Assembly: GCF_016236915.1 (NCBI RefSeq)
Contig: NZ_JAEHOK010000009.1
Span: 62,001-126,000 of the forward strand
From: Salegentibacter maritimus
Lineage (GTDB): Bacteria; Bacteroidota; Bacteroidia; Flavobacteriales; Flavobacteriaceae
Reading direction: 5' to 3'
DNA: 64,000 nucleotides
In this document: one piece after another, positions 18,434 through 27,145 of the stretch
How positions within the stretch are numbered: position 1 is the first letter of the stretch
Layout: every line of letters begins with the position of its first letter
Position numbers and translations under genes: made by a program
The notes under the pieces: generated by a model
What the model was told of the DNA's origin: nothing
Databases searched by the model: none
What the model saw: the letters and a program-made list of their open reading frames with translations, nothing else

Positions 18434-19291
18434 ATGGGAGGAGGAAGATTTAGTCACGAGGCGTATTCACGCTTAAGAGACTCAAAAGGATATAGTAATA
18501 AATCACGGGAAGAAATATTTACGGCAAGAGCTATAGATCCTGAAATGGATCCTGCTAAGGCACTTTTACGGGAATCCAGGGATTCAGCAGAGCATCCTGA
18601 GTCTGTTTCAATAATTGTGGGACTGGATGTTACGGGAAGCATGGGTTTTGTGCCAGAGCATATTGTTAAAGAGGCTTTGCCAGACCTTATAGGTTCTTTA
18701 ATGGAAGCAGGCATAGAACATCCGCAGGTATTATTTATGGGATTAGGAGATTTTGTATATGACACCGCACCTTTGCAAGTGGGGCAGTTTGAGTCTTCAG
18801 CAGAATTATTAGATCGTTGGTTAACCCGTGTCTACCTTGAAGGTGGTGGAGGCGGAAATAATCAGGAAGGTTATAATTTGGCACATTTGTTTGCTGCAAG
18901 GCATACCGAAATTGATTGTTGGGAAAAACGAAAACAAAAGGGCTTTTTGTTTACAATAGGAGACGAGCCTGTTTTTCCTACTATTCCCGGAGAAATTATA
19001 AGAAAATACACCTGTACTAATGAAGCTGAAAGCCTTACTACCGAAGCTATTATTAAAGAGGCGCAGGAGAAATACCATGTTTTTCATATGCATTTAGAGC
19101 ATAATGATTGGTCTAAAAAACCGGGCCGTAAAGGAAACTGGAAGGAATTGCTGGGAGAGAATTTTATTGAAATTCCAGACTATAAAAAAGTCGCAAAACG
19201 AATTGCCGAAGTTGTGATACAACATCATAAGCCTACCTCGGGGAATACTAACTCAGGTAGTACTGATACCGAAGTTGAAAATATGTTATAA
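18434..19291 (+). CDS. von Willebrand factor A-domain protein
   Basis: This 285-residue cytoplasmic protein has a vWA domain from about residue 58 to 255. The MIDAS metal-binding start is 'IVGLDVTGSMG' (Asp65, Thr67, Ser69, a DxTxS variant of DxSxS). A glycine-rich loop at 'LEGGGGGNNQEG' and 'FTIGDEPVF' (Asp177) are plausible remaining metal ligands. The N-terminal 55 residues ('GGGRFSHEAYSRLR' and 'TARAIDPEMDPA') are a family-specific lead. vWA proteins of this cytoplasmic type usually act as metal-dependent adaptors with AAA+ or other enzymes. No MoxR ATPase is in this window. Its stop codon directly abuts the PurA-like start, implying a functional pairing. Confidence 0.88.
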   Translation: MGGGRFSHEAYSRLRDSKGYSNKSREEIFTARAIDPEMDPAKALLRESRDSAEHPESVSIIVGLDVTGSMGFVPEHIVKEALPDLIGSLMEAGIEHPQVLFMGLGDFVYDTAPLQVGQFESSAELLDRWLTRVYLEGGGGGNNQEGYNLAHLFAARHTEIDCWEKRKQKGFLFTIGDEPVFPTIPGEIIRKYTCTNEAESLTTEAIIKEAQEKYHVFHMHLEHNDWSKKPGRKGNWKELLGENFIEIPDYKKVAKRIAEVVIQHHKPTSGNTNSGSTDTEVENML

Positions 19292-20428
19292 ATGCCAAAA
19301 TGTAGCATTGTAATAGATTTAGGGTTTGGTGATGCCGGAAAAGGTTTAACTACAGATTTTCTGGCATCCCAACAACCTAAAGAAAGTCTGGTTGTTCGTT
19401 TTTCTGGTGGGCACCAAATAGGGCATACGGTAAGTACCGGTGCTTTTACACATACCTTTAGTAATTTTGGTTCAGGTACCTTGTTGGGCGTTCCTACCTA
19501 TTATTCAGAACATACCACTTTGTTTCCTCCGGCAATTCTTCAGGAAGGAGGGTTTTTAAAAAAATATCATCCAAAATTAAAGTTTCATCCGCTGGCAATG
19601 CTAACCAGTATCTATGATATTGCTTTTAATAGGGCTGTTGAAAAGCAGCAGCATCACGGTTCTTGCGGATTGGGTTTTGGAACCACTATAGCCAGAAACA
19701 AAGAGGATGTCTATTTTTTCGCAAACGATTTGCAGTTTCCCTGGGTAATAAAACAACGTTTAAATAGCATAAAAACCTATTACGAGCAAAAATTGCTTAG
19801 TCAGCCTAAAAGTGTGCAGGAGTATTATAGGAATGAGCTTAAAACCTATAATGAAAATTATTATGTTGAAAGTTGTTTAGCGATAAGTCATTTTTATGAA
19901 ATAGTTCCACTGGATAAGTTGGCCGATAGTTACGGACACTTTATTTTTGAAGGTAGCCAGGGGGTTTTACTAGATACCCAGCACGGTTTTCATCCACATA
20001 CTACCTGGAGCAATACCACTTCCAAAAATGCTATTCAGCTTATAAAGGCACAATTAAAAGAGGTTTTAAACCTGGATGTTTATTACGTGACTCGTTGTTA
20101 TCAAACCCGGCACGGTAATGGTCCAATGGCTGAAACAAAAAAGGTTTCCTTACAGAATAATGAGCAGGAAGCGAATGAGACCAATGAGTTTCAGGGTGAG
20201 TTTCGTACCAGGGCTTTAGATATTTCTTTGCTTAATTATGCTTTAAGCTGCGACGAAATTTATCATCAGGATATGAATATTAGTAAAAACTTGATGATTA
20301 CCTGCCTTGACCAGCTTCCGGAATTTTGTGCTGAAGATTTAGTGGGAAAACTTACCCAAAATTTTAAAACCGTTTATGGAAGTTACGGTCCCGGTAGAAC
20401 ATTTGTCAGGGAAATTTCTGCTAAATAA
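19292..20428 (+). CDS. Divergent adenylosuccinate synthetase-like (PurA-fold) protein
   Basis: This 378-residue protein is shorter than the roughly 430 residues of housekeeping PurA. It keeps the GTP-binding/catalytic 'GFGDAGKG' (Asp14; normally GDEGKG), 'GGHQIGHTV' (His45, equal to the catalytic His), 'EGSQGVLLDTQHGFHPHTTW' and 'TRHGNGPMAET'. A C-terminal 'YGPGRTFVRE' matches the usual GPDRTE segment. The substrate loop is altered ('GSCGLGFGTTIARN'), and the guanine-specificity TKxD appears as 'TCLD'. It may therefore use a different nucleotide or substrate than IMP/GTP. It follows the vWA gene with no gap. A biosynthetic housekeeping role is unlikely given the context. Possible roles are modified-nucleotide production or sensing (inference). 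Confidence 0.82.
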   Translation: MPKCSIVIDLGFGDAGKGLTTDFLASQQPKESLVVRFSGGHQIGHTVSTGAFTHTFSNFGSGTLLGVPTYYSEHTTLFPPAILQEGGFLKKYHPKLKFHPLAMLTSIYDIAFNRAVEKQQHHGSCGLGFGTTIARNKEDVYFFANDLQFPWVIKQRLNSIKTYYEQKLLSQPKSVQEYYRNELKTYNENYYVESCLAISHFYEIVPLDKLADSYGHFIFEGSQGVLLDTQHGFHPHTTWSNTTSKNAIQLIKAQLKEVLNLDVYYVTRCYQTRHGNGPMAETKKVSLQNNEQEANETNEFQGEFRTRALDISLLNYALSCDEIYHQDMNISKNLMITCLDQLPEFCAEDLVGKLTQNFKTVYGSYGPGRTFVREISAK

Positions 20429-20454
20429 AAAGAGGGCCTTCTGTAATTTTTAAA

Positions 20455-20501
20455 ATCACCCCATTCAGGGATAAACCTCCTATAATTCCCGGGTATCTTA
20501 G
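20455..20501 (+). promoter_or_regulatory. Palindrome-plus-21 promoter upstream of the SUKH/large-helical operon
   Basis: ATCACCCCATTCAGGGAT (20455-20472) shares 15 of 18 bases with the site at 18018. After 21 bases comes TATCTTAG (20494-20501), one mismatch from TAnnTTTG. The next gene starts at 20533. Confidence 0.78.
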
Positions 20502-20532
20502 TATGCCGTAAAAATGAACTAAAAAGATAAAT

Positions 20533-21579
20533 ATGATAAGCTATAGAGAAGATTTACACGAAATGAAATGGGATGATTTTAATTTCAAATCTATCCAGGT
20601 AAACACGCTGCCATTGCTTGAAGATCCAGACCATTACAATAACGGCTTTATTTTTAAAGATGCGCTTTTAGAAGCGGTTGAAAAAATATCGGGGAAGAAA
20701 GTTTTTAAATTATTGTTTATAAGTCCGGATAATATAACCAGTACAAAATTCTATGCTATTGCTTTTTTGGAAGGCAAGTTTATCTTAACCGCCGAAATAG
20801 AAAATACAAGCCATTTTTATTCATGGTTTAGCAGCATAGAGCGAGATAAAAAAGGCACTAAAAAGTTGAAATCTGAGATATATTCGTTCGGGAAAAACCT
20901 GTACAGTAGTCAGCCAGCCTCAAATTTCAAAGAAGGATATTTTTATAAAGATACCGGTGCGTTTATAGCTGATTTTATTCCTAATGAATTTATAGCCGAA
21001 AAACTGGCAAAAGAGAAAGCCGATTTCCTGGCAGATTTTATTCAATTAGATGCCAAAATTGATTTTGAAGAAGTTAAACAAATCTTTGAAGCTTTGATAG
21101 CTGAAAAGGAATTAAGAATTATTCCTCCAAAAAACAACGAGGCCATTTATGCAGAATTTGAGCAAGAAGCAGGTTTCCCTTTTCCTGCCATGATAAAAGA
21201 CTATTTGAGCTTGCATAATGGAGTTGAAAATGCGGCCATTATGGGAGCTGAAAAAATTTTAAAAGAATGGAAGGATTGGAAAACAGTCTATGATGATTGG
21301 ACGCAGGAAGAATTGTTGGATACTTACAGTACAAACCAGGGCAAAGCTTTGCTAATGTACACTACTCCATACTGGATTCCGTTTTTTGATTTACAGAATG
21401 GTAATTTTTTAGCTTTTGATTTTGCTCCCAATACAAAAGGGACTCCCGGTCAAATAATACGCTATGGTGCCGACCAGGAAATTGGTTATATCCAGGCCGA
21501 TGATTTAGCTACTTTTCTAAAAAGCCTAATGGGTGATGAAGGTGAAATTCGGGATGAAGAGTGGTTTTATAAACCTTAA
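20533..21579 (+). CDS. Two-part protein with C-terminal SMI1/KNR4 (SUKH) domain
   Basis: This 348-residue cytoplasmic protein has an N-terminal part (about 1-175) that is not recognised. The C-terminal part (about 195-340) is a SUKH domain: 'YAEFEQEAGFPFPAMIKDYL', 'SLHNGVEN', 'WIPFFDLQNGNFLAFDFAPN' and 'GQIIRYGADQEIGYIQ'. It starts a second plus-strand operon with its own copy of the palindrome promoter. The large helical gene follows after 55 bases. SUKH domains bind partner proteins, often toxin domains, but no toxin is recognised here. A scaffold role in the island's complex is equally possible. Confidence 0.8.
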   Translation: MISYREDLHEMKWDDFNFKSIQVNTLPLLEDPDHYNNGFIFKDALLEAVEKISGKKVFKLLFISPDNITSTKFYAIAFLEGKFILTAEIENTSHFYSWFSSIERDKKGTKKLKSEIYSFGKNLYSSQPASNFKEGYFYKDTGAFIADFIPNEFIAEKLAKEKADFLADFIQLDAKIDFEEVKQIFEALIAEKELRIIPPKNNEAIYAEFEQEAGFPFPAMIKDYLSLHNGVENAAIMGAEKILKEWKDWKTVYDDWTQEELLDTYSTNQGKALLMYTTPYWIPFFDLQNGNFLAFDFAPNTKGTPGQIIRYGADQEIGYIQADDLATFLKSLMGDEGEIRDEEWFYKP

Positions 21580-21634
21580 TCTACAAACCACCCATAGAAC
21601 AGATTAGAAAATAATTGAAGATTCCCCCCGACTT

Positions 21635-24121
21635 ATGTCTACGATTTTTAAAACGAAAATAGTACCAAATTTAAATACAGCCTCTTTAGAAGCTTCTGAA
21701 GCACTATCGCTAATTCATATTTTGGAATTAATGAATGCAACAGATAATGAAGCTTATAAAGTTGCAAAAATTACTGGCAATGCGCAAAATATAACTAGTA
21801 ATTTTAGCCAAAGACTTACAGAGCAAATCTACTATCATCCTACTATTTATGCAGATGAAAAAGAAGGTTTGGAATTTATAGCCTCCTGGCTTCCAATTTT
21901 AGAACAGGGCTGTTTTCCCGATAAAAAAAGTGCAGATAAATTAGTTGAGTTTCTAAAGTTTAGCCTGGGGTATTTTCAATCTCAAGCAATAGCCGATACT
22001 TATAAAAATCAAATTTTTAAGGTCTTAAAAGCTTTGGTTCAAAGTGAATCTGAAGCTTCACTTCCTGTAGCTCGTTTTCTAATTCAAAACGTATTTGATA
22101 TAAGAGATTATTTGAGTTCTGATTTTCTAATTCAAAATTGCCTTAAACATACTATTTTATGCGGAAGCTATACAGTTGTTTCTCCAACAAAGGAAATAAC
22201 CTCATTTCCATTTAAAATTAACCATGATTTTATTGAGCATTTTTATGAAGGGGATTGGTACCAATTAATTACAATAATACATCAAATATTACCTGTTGGA
22301 CGCGTATATGCCCCCGGCGCATATCATGTTTTGTTAGCTTGGTTTAGTACCGATTTGGCCAAATTCTATGCAGATAATTTAGAGTTAGCTTTTGCTGCAC
22401 ATAGTGCCATAAAAGAACGCTTAATATTTGGTGAAGCAGAAAGTCTCGAACTACTTAATTTAAAAACAGCAGAAGGTGTCTATCCCTTAATCACAGCATT
22501 GGGAGCTAAAAAGTGGGATGCCGGTGATGTGCTTCTCTTTAACAATCGCGATAAAGCTATTCCGCAAGTACAGGTAGACGCCTGTTATTTACGGCTTATA
22601 GATTGGCTATCTGCCAATGGTGGAGGTAATTTTAATTCAGAAGCATTTCAGGAGTATGGCAAACATATTTTAAGCGATAATAACATTGCTGCACTTCCCG
22701 TTGATTCTATTGCATTTTGGTTTGAAAAATGCCACTCGAAATCAGGGAATTCAAGTCAGGTTGAATTTTACAATAACTTGTTTTCAGGCTTTCTTTCTGA
22801 ATTTAAAAATGGCAAATTGCCGGTAATGCGTCTTAAAAATGAAGCCTTTCAAGTAACCGGCGAATATGTAATAAAGGAGGTATTTAAAAATTTAAACAAT
22901 ATAGGTCCATGGTTGGAAAGTTTTAAAAGCACTGGATTAAAAGACCCTCTAAATCAATTTATAGTTCTTTCATATTATGATGCACGTACTTCATTGTTAG
23001 ATTTATACAGTGAAGAAAGTCGGCAGGTTTTGCACACCTACTTGTTAGACCTGGCTTACTCTTCAAGAAATGCATCAGAGAACATCAGGAAAGAAGGCTT
23101 AGCCTTAATTGTAAATATATTAGCAAGCTTGTGGGGTACTCCCGCTAATTATACTAGAGTTAATGAAATTTGGGCTTTAAAAAGTATAGATAGTAGTGTT
23201 ACTAAGCTTTGTAACGATTTTGCAAAAGAACAATATCTTAACGAAAAGCGTTCGCTAAGCTTAAAACTTATTCAAGCGTGGTATAATTTTTTGGGTGACT
23301 ATTATTACAGCGCGACAACAGAAGCTGTATGGGTTGGTGAAATGTTACAAACGCAAGGTATACGCTCGGCCAATTATTTTAATACTGTTCAAGATGATAT
23401 GTCTTTCTTTTTAGACCGTACAGTTTCCCGGCTATTTCATTTTCATAAAAAGTGTAAAAGCAGTAATAATACCAATGACGTCTTAAGCCTTATTGCGACA
23501 CAAATTGAAACCTATCTTTCTGATTTTCTTCAGGAACTAAATGAAAATAAACTGGCTAAGCCCACCGTAAAATACCTTTCTGATTATAGTAAGAATAAAG
23601 TTTTTGGCTTCAGTACTAATACAGATTTATTGAATGCGATTATTGAATTTTATGATTTTCATTTTAAGCAAGAACCAATAATAGAATCCAAGATAGTTGT
23701 AGAGCAATCAAAACCTGCAGAAACTACGATTAACGAAGTTAATATAGATAAAAATTATGTAGAGACAGTGCTTAATAATTTAGAAAACTATAAAACTACG
23801 GGCTCATGTGATACACAACTTCTTGCTGTATTAGATGAAAGAGTATCAGAATTAAAAACCTGGTATAAACAAGATGATACAGGTTTAGAAGCTCGATTTA
23901 ATCAGGTACTTTATATGGCTTTGCTCGATAAAGATCTGGCGCCGGGAACAACATTGGAGACCTATGGTAATCTTTGTAGAAGTTTATTTGTAGAGCTGGT
24001 AAAGGGGTCTAAAATGGCAGGCTCTTATGCCCTTGGTTTAAAAACCATGGCAAATTCTGGAGCATATCCAGAACACTTAAAAACTGCTTTATTGCAGGTT
24101 ATGGAAGATTTAAACGCATAG
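21635..24121 (+). CDS. Large helical protein of unknown function (828 residues)
   Basis: I do not recognise a named domain. The protein is almost entirely alpha-helical, with a spacing of helices that suggests a HEAT- or armadillo-like solenoid from about residue 60 to 640. A lower-complexity linker lies near 680-700 ('EQSKPAETTINEVNIDKNYV'), and a compact C-terminal helical domain of about 120 residues follows. There is no signal peptide or membrane segment. It sits four bases upstream of the DUF1266-like gene in the operon led by the SUKH protein. Large solenoid proteins recur in DUF4132/vWA neighbourhoods, which supports a structural role (inference). Confidence 0.75.
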   Translation: MSTIFKTKIVPNLNTASLEASEALSLIHILELMNATDNEAYKVAKITGNAQNITSNFSQRLTEQIYYHPTIYADEKEGLEFIASWLPILEQGCFPDKKSADKLVEFLKFSLGYFQSQAIADTYKNQIFKVLKALVQSESEASLPVARFLIQNVFDIRDYLSSDFLIQNCLKHTILCGSYTVVSPTKEITSFPFKINHDFIEHFYEGDWYQLITIIHQILPVGRVYAPGAYHVLLAWFSTDLAKFYADNLELAFAAHSAIKERLIFGEAESLELLNLKTAEGVYPLITALGAKKWDAGDVLLFNNRDKAIPQVQVDACYLRLIDWLSANGGGNFNSEAFQEYGKHILSDNNIAALPVDSIAFWFEKCHSKSGNSSQVEFYNNLFSGFLSEFKNGKLPVMRLKNEAFQVTGEYVIKEVFKNLNNIGPWLESFKSTGLKDPLNQFIVLSYYDARTSLLDLYSEESRQVLHTYLLDLAYSSRNASENIRKEGLALIVNILASLWGTPANYTRVNEIWALKSIDSSVTKLCNDFAKEQYLNEKRSLSLKLIQAWYNFLGDYYYSATTEAVWVGEMLQTQGIRSANYFNTVQDDMSFFLDRTVSRLFHFHKKCKSSNNTNDVLSLIATQIETYLSDFLQELNENKLAKPTVKYLSDYSKNKVFGFSTNTDLLNAIIEFYDFHFKQEPIIESKIVVEQSKPAETTINEVNIDKNYVETVLNNLENYKTTGSCDTQLLAVLDERVSELKTWYKQDDTGLEARFNQVLYMALLDKDLAPGTTLETYGNLCRSLFVELVKGSKMAGSYALGLKTMANSGAYPEHLKTALLQVMEDLNA

Positions 24122-24125
24122 AAGA

Positions 24126-24785
24126 ATGATACAAGAAATAAGTCCCGAAATACAAGACCAGCTAAACTTATCTGCTTTGATTTTAAAGAAGAATTATAAT
24201 AGTGCCGATTTAACAAGTTGGTTTGGTTTTAACCTGAATGACGAGATGCATGTAAAGCAAGCTAAAAGACTTTTAAACCTTTATGGCATTAAATCTGGTT
24301 TGCACTTACGCAATAGCTTACAACGTTATGAAAATGGGGAAATGGCATCTATGGCTTTTGAAAAATTGGCGGCAGAATTCCGCAGTGACACAACAGATAC
24401 TTTTAAAGTAAAATACGATGCTTTAGATCATCCCGGGATTAAAAGTACCTATAAAATAGTCTGGAAATACCGTTTCAGTTTAAAAGAGCATAAACTTATT
24501 GGTTATGAAATGGCTTATTACATTTTTTTAATGCGGTTGGGAGGTGTTCTTGGGTTTATCACTATAGAAGAAATTATGCTTCGGTTGGAAGATGCAAATA
24601 CTCGTTTGAAAACACTTTTTTCCAGTTGGGGAGAATTTCATCGTAACGTATGTATTGGCGATGAATATGTGTTGGGATCTACAGAGCAGGATATCAGTAA
24701 ATTTCCCGGAACAAAAACACTGTGGGAGCATTATCAGCGTCTACATATACAACATGCCAATTGGTTTAAAGAATGGAAAAAATGA
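24126..24785 (+). CDS. DUF1266-like protein
   Basis: This 219-residue cytoplasmic protein has a C-terminal portion that fits the DUF1266 pattern: 'EHKLIGYEMAYYIFLMRLGG' (the helix with the Asp/Glu-aromatic pair), then 'LFSSWGEFHRNVCIGDEYVL' followed by 'GSTEQDIS', and 'HYQRLHIQHANWFKEW' at the end. DUF1266 proteins are found in variable loci such as E. coli ybeU/ybeR and have no proven activity. Its TGA overlaps the ATG of the TPR gene (ATGA), so the two are translationally coupled. The domain assignment is moderate. Confidence 0.65.
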   Translation: MIQEISPEIQDQLNLSALILKKNYNSADLTSWFGFNLNDEMHVKQAKRLLNLYGIKSGLHLRNSLQRYENGEMASMAFEKLAAEFRSDTTDTFKVKYDALDHPGIKSTYKIVWKYRFSLKEHKLIGYEMAYYIFLMRLGGVLGFITIEEIMLRLEDANTRLKTLFSSWGEFHRNVCIGDEYVLGSTEQDISKFPGTKTLWEHYQRLHIQHANWFKEWKK

Positions 24786-27037
24786 GTTTAAGAAAAGAAG
24801 AAGTTATACAGCATATTGAGCGTGCAGAACAGCTTTATAAGGCCAATCTCTATAAGCATTTAACACCTCATATTTCTGCAGTTCAGGAGAATTTTGAAGC
24901 ATTGGATAGTGCCACAGAATATGCGCGATATTACCGGGTTGTAATGTTATATATTGCTGCTTTTGAAGAAATAAATATGCCTGTTATGCAATCGTACTTA
25001 GAGGCTCTGGAAGCTATAAATGAAATACAGGCGTCAGATTATGAAGTGATTTGCAGTTGCTACCACCAATGTCCCGATGCTGTTTACGAAAAAGCATTAA
25101 TGCAATACCCTTATAACGAAACTTTGCATTTACATTATGCATTAAAGCTACAAAATGAAAAAAGATTCTTAGAAGCAATAGGCATTCTTAAGTATATATT
25201 AGAATGTTATCCTGCCACTACCGAGGCAAGACTTTTACTGTGGGAGATTGAAACAGCCTATTTAGAAGAATTATGTTGTTCAACTGAAGAAGCAGACTGT
25301 TATGAATTACTGGACTTAGCATCTGCCACACATAATTTAGAAGTTTTAAAAGGCCTGGAGTTAGACGAGCGTTTAGATGAAGCAAGCAAAAGCTTAATCT
25401 ACATACAAATTGTTTTATGGGAAAAGAGATCTGTAGAGATATTGGAATACTGGAAGACAGAATGGAAATTGCTGGAATTATCTGATAGAGCTCGTTATTT
25501 ATTGGCAGATTATGCCAGGGCATTTATGATGTATGATATGGTTTCCCAAATTTTAAGAGCACCATCTAAACCAGAATTTCCTACAGACGAGTTTACCTCT
25601 TTTCAGGAATATAAAGAATATATGAAGGCTGTTTCCAATTCGGGTTGGCAACTGGCGCAGCATCATTATTTATTAGTGGGGAATTCAGCCTATTTTCATA
25701 CCGGAGATAGAAAGGTCCTTAATATTTGTGTTGAGCAGGGGCTAGCGCTAAATCCTAAAAATCCTTTGTTATTAGTTTTAAAAGCCAAATCGTTCTATTT
25801 AGAAGAAAATTATAACCAGACCGCAGCAGCGTATCACGAAGCCTATAGAAACGGACTCGCTATGAGCGAATACTTGTTTTATTTATTAGAAGTAAATAAT
25901 AGGATACAGAGTTGGCAGGGTATTTTAGACATTGTAACCCAGTTTCATAAAAGAAAATCGCCAACGCTTAAAACCATGTTTTTTAAAGCCCGGGCTTTAG
26001 TGATGTTGCAAGAGTTTGATGCCGCGCTTGAAGTTATAAATGAAGCCCTGCAAGACTTTCCCTTACCAGCGCATTCTTATGCTCCCTGGCTTTATAATTT
26101 ACGAATGCTTATTCATAAACGGAACCATAACTATAAGGCATTTCTAGAAGATATGCATGAAGAAATTAATTACTATAAAATAGGGGATAGTGATTATTGT
26201 AGTACCATGAATATGTGTGTAGAAACCATTTTTGAAATGGGCGATTATGAAGAATGTTACAAATTCGCAATCTATAATTACGAGCAGGAACAATTATCAC
26301 CAGAGCTGTATCCAGTGCTCCAGTGGTTGTGTTTTTATGATTTTTTAATTGAAAAGCCAGATGATTTAAACGATGTTACTGAAAACGATTTAATTGAAGA
26401 GCCTACCACATTTATCGATTACAGGAATAATGGATTATTACATTGGATTATGGGAAATCATGATGCAGCAACAGCATCATTAGAGCTTGCCGCCGGCCTG
26501 GCAACCAATAAAGCCTACTATCTTAAACTGGCCTTAACCTGTTCAAAAGAAGCTTTTCATAATTCTAAAAGTATAAGGCTTTGCGAAACTATAAAAAAAG
26601 AGCTCCCAGAATCTCAAGAATGGAAAATAGACTTTGATTATGCTAATTTATTGAGAGAAGAAAAACAATATAAAGCGGCATTACATTCGTTTAAGCAGGT
26701 GTTACAAGGTTATCCAGATCATTCTTTTTTTCAATTTCCAAAAGAAGACAATCATGTTATGCTAAGAAGCTTAAAAGAATGTGCAAAGGAGTTAGGTGAT
26801 ATTCACGGGTTCACCAAATATAATGCGATGCTTTTAAGCAAGGATAATCCGTCTATAAATTTATTAAAGGAACATCAGGAAATAACAAACGAGAAAGACA
26901 AACAAGATATTTTTGTAAGACATAATTTATTAGAAAGCTTGTTTCAATTGGGTACAGATATGAGTAAAGCCGAAAGTGAAGAGTTAATCCAAATTAAAAC
27001 AAAAATAAGAACCAATTATTTCGCTGAAAGATGTTAG
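24782..27037 (+). CDS. Tetratricopeptide-repeat protein
   Basis: This cytoplasmic protein of about 751 residues is built of TPR-like helical hairpins over most of its length ('LHLHYALKLQNEKRFLEAIG', 'NPLLLVLKAKSFYLEENYNQ', 'FKARALVMLQEFDAALEVIN', 'YANLLREEKQYKAALHSFKQ'). It probably scaffolds other proteins of the island. The longest ORF begins at 24773. The ATG at 24782 is preferred because it forms an ATGA overlap with the stop of the preceding gene and removes only three residues. It is the last gene of the 20.5-27.0 kb operon, followed by an intergenic repeat. Confidence 0.85.
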   Translation: MSLRKEEVIQHIERAEQLYKANLYKHLTPHISAVQENFEALDSATEYARYYRVVMLYIAAFEEINMPVMQSYLEALEAINEIQASDYEVICSCYHQCPDAVYEKALMQYPYNETLHLHYALKLQNEKRFLEAIGILKYILECYPATTEARLLLWEIETAYLEELCCSTEEADCYELLDLASATHNLEVLKGLELDERLDEASKSLIYIQIVLWEKRSVEILEYWKTEWKLLELSDRARYLLADYARAFMMYDMVSQILRAPSKPEFPTDEFTSFQEYKEYMKAVSNSGWQLAQHHYLLVGNSAYFHTGDRKVLNICVEQGLALNPKNPLLLVLKAKSFYLEENYNQTAAAYHEAYRNGLAMSEYLFYLLEVNNRIQSWQGILDIVTQFHKRKSPTLKTMFFKARALVMLQEFDAALEVINEALQDFPLPAHSYAPWLYNLRMLIHKRNHNYKAFLEDMHEEINYYKIGDSDYCSTMNMCVETIFEMGDYEECYKFAIYNYEQEQLSPELYPVLQWLCFYDFLIEKPDDLNDVTENDLIEEPTTFIDYRNNGLLHWIMGNHDAATASLELAAGLATNKAYYLKLALTCSKEAFHNSKSIRLCETIKKELPESQEWKIDFDYANLLREEKQYKAALHSFKQVLQGYPDHSFFQFPKEDNHVMLRSLKECAKELGDIHGFTKYNAMLLSKDNPSINLLKEHQEITNEKDKQDIFVRHNLLESLFQLGTDMSKAESEELIQIKTKIRTNYFAERC

Positions 27038-27041
27038 TTTT

Positions 27042-27135
27042 ACTCGATAATCGAGATTTAATGTTTCAAGGCCTGCCCCAAAATCAAAAAAGAATTCCAT
27101 TTAATGCCTTGTTGGCTTGCCCCGAAGTAATTTAC
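27042..27135. repeat. Dispersed intergenic repeat, CTCGATAAT-head form
   Basis: The palindromic head CTCGATAATCGAG is at 27043-27055. The body has GGCCTGCCCC, and the tail TTGTTGGCTTGCCCCGAAG then TAATTTAC ends at 27135. It lies between the TPR gene and the histidine-kinase gene, ending 10 bases before the latter's ATG. Confidence 0.75.
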
Positions 27136-27145
27136 TGGTTTTAAA

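Noticed and set aside
19292-20428. Calling this the housekeeping purA.
   Set aside because: Shortened, with altered substrate loop and TCLD in place of TKxD, and coupled to a vWA gene in an accessory island.
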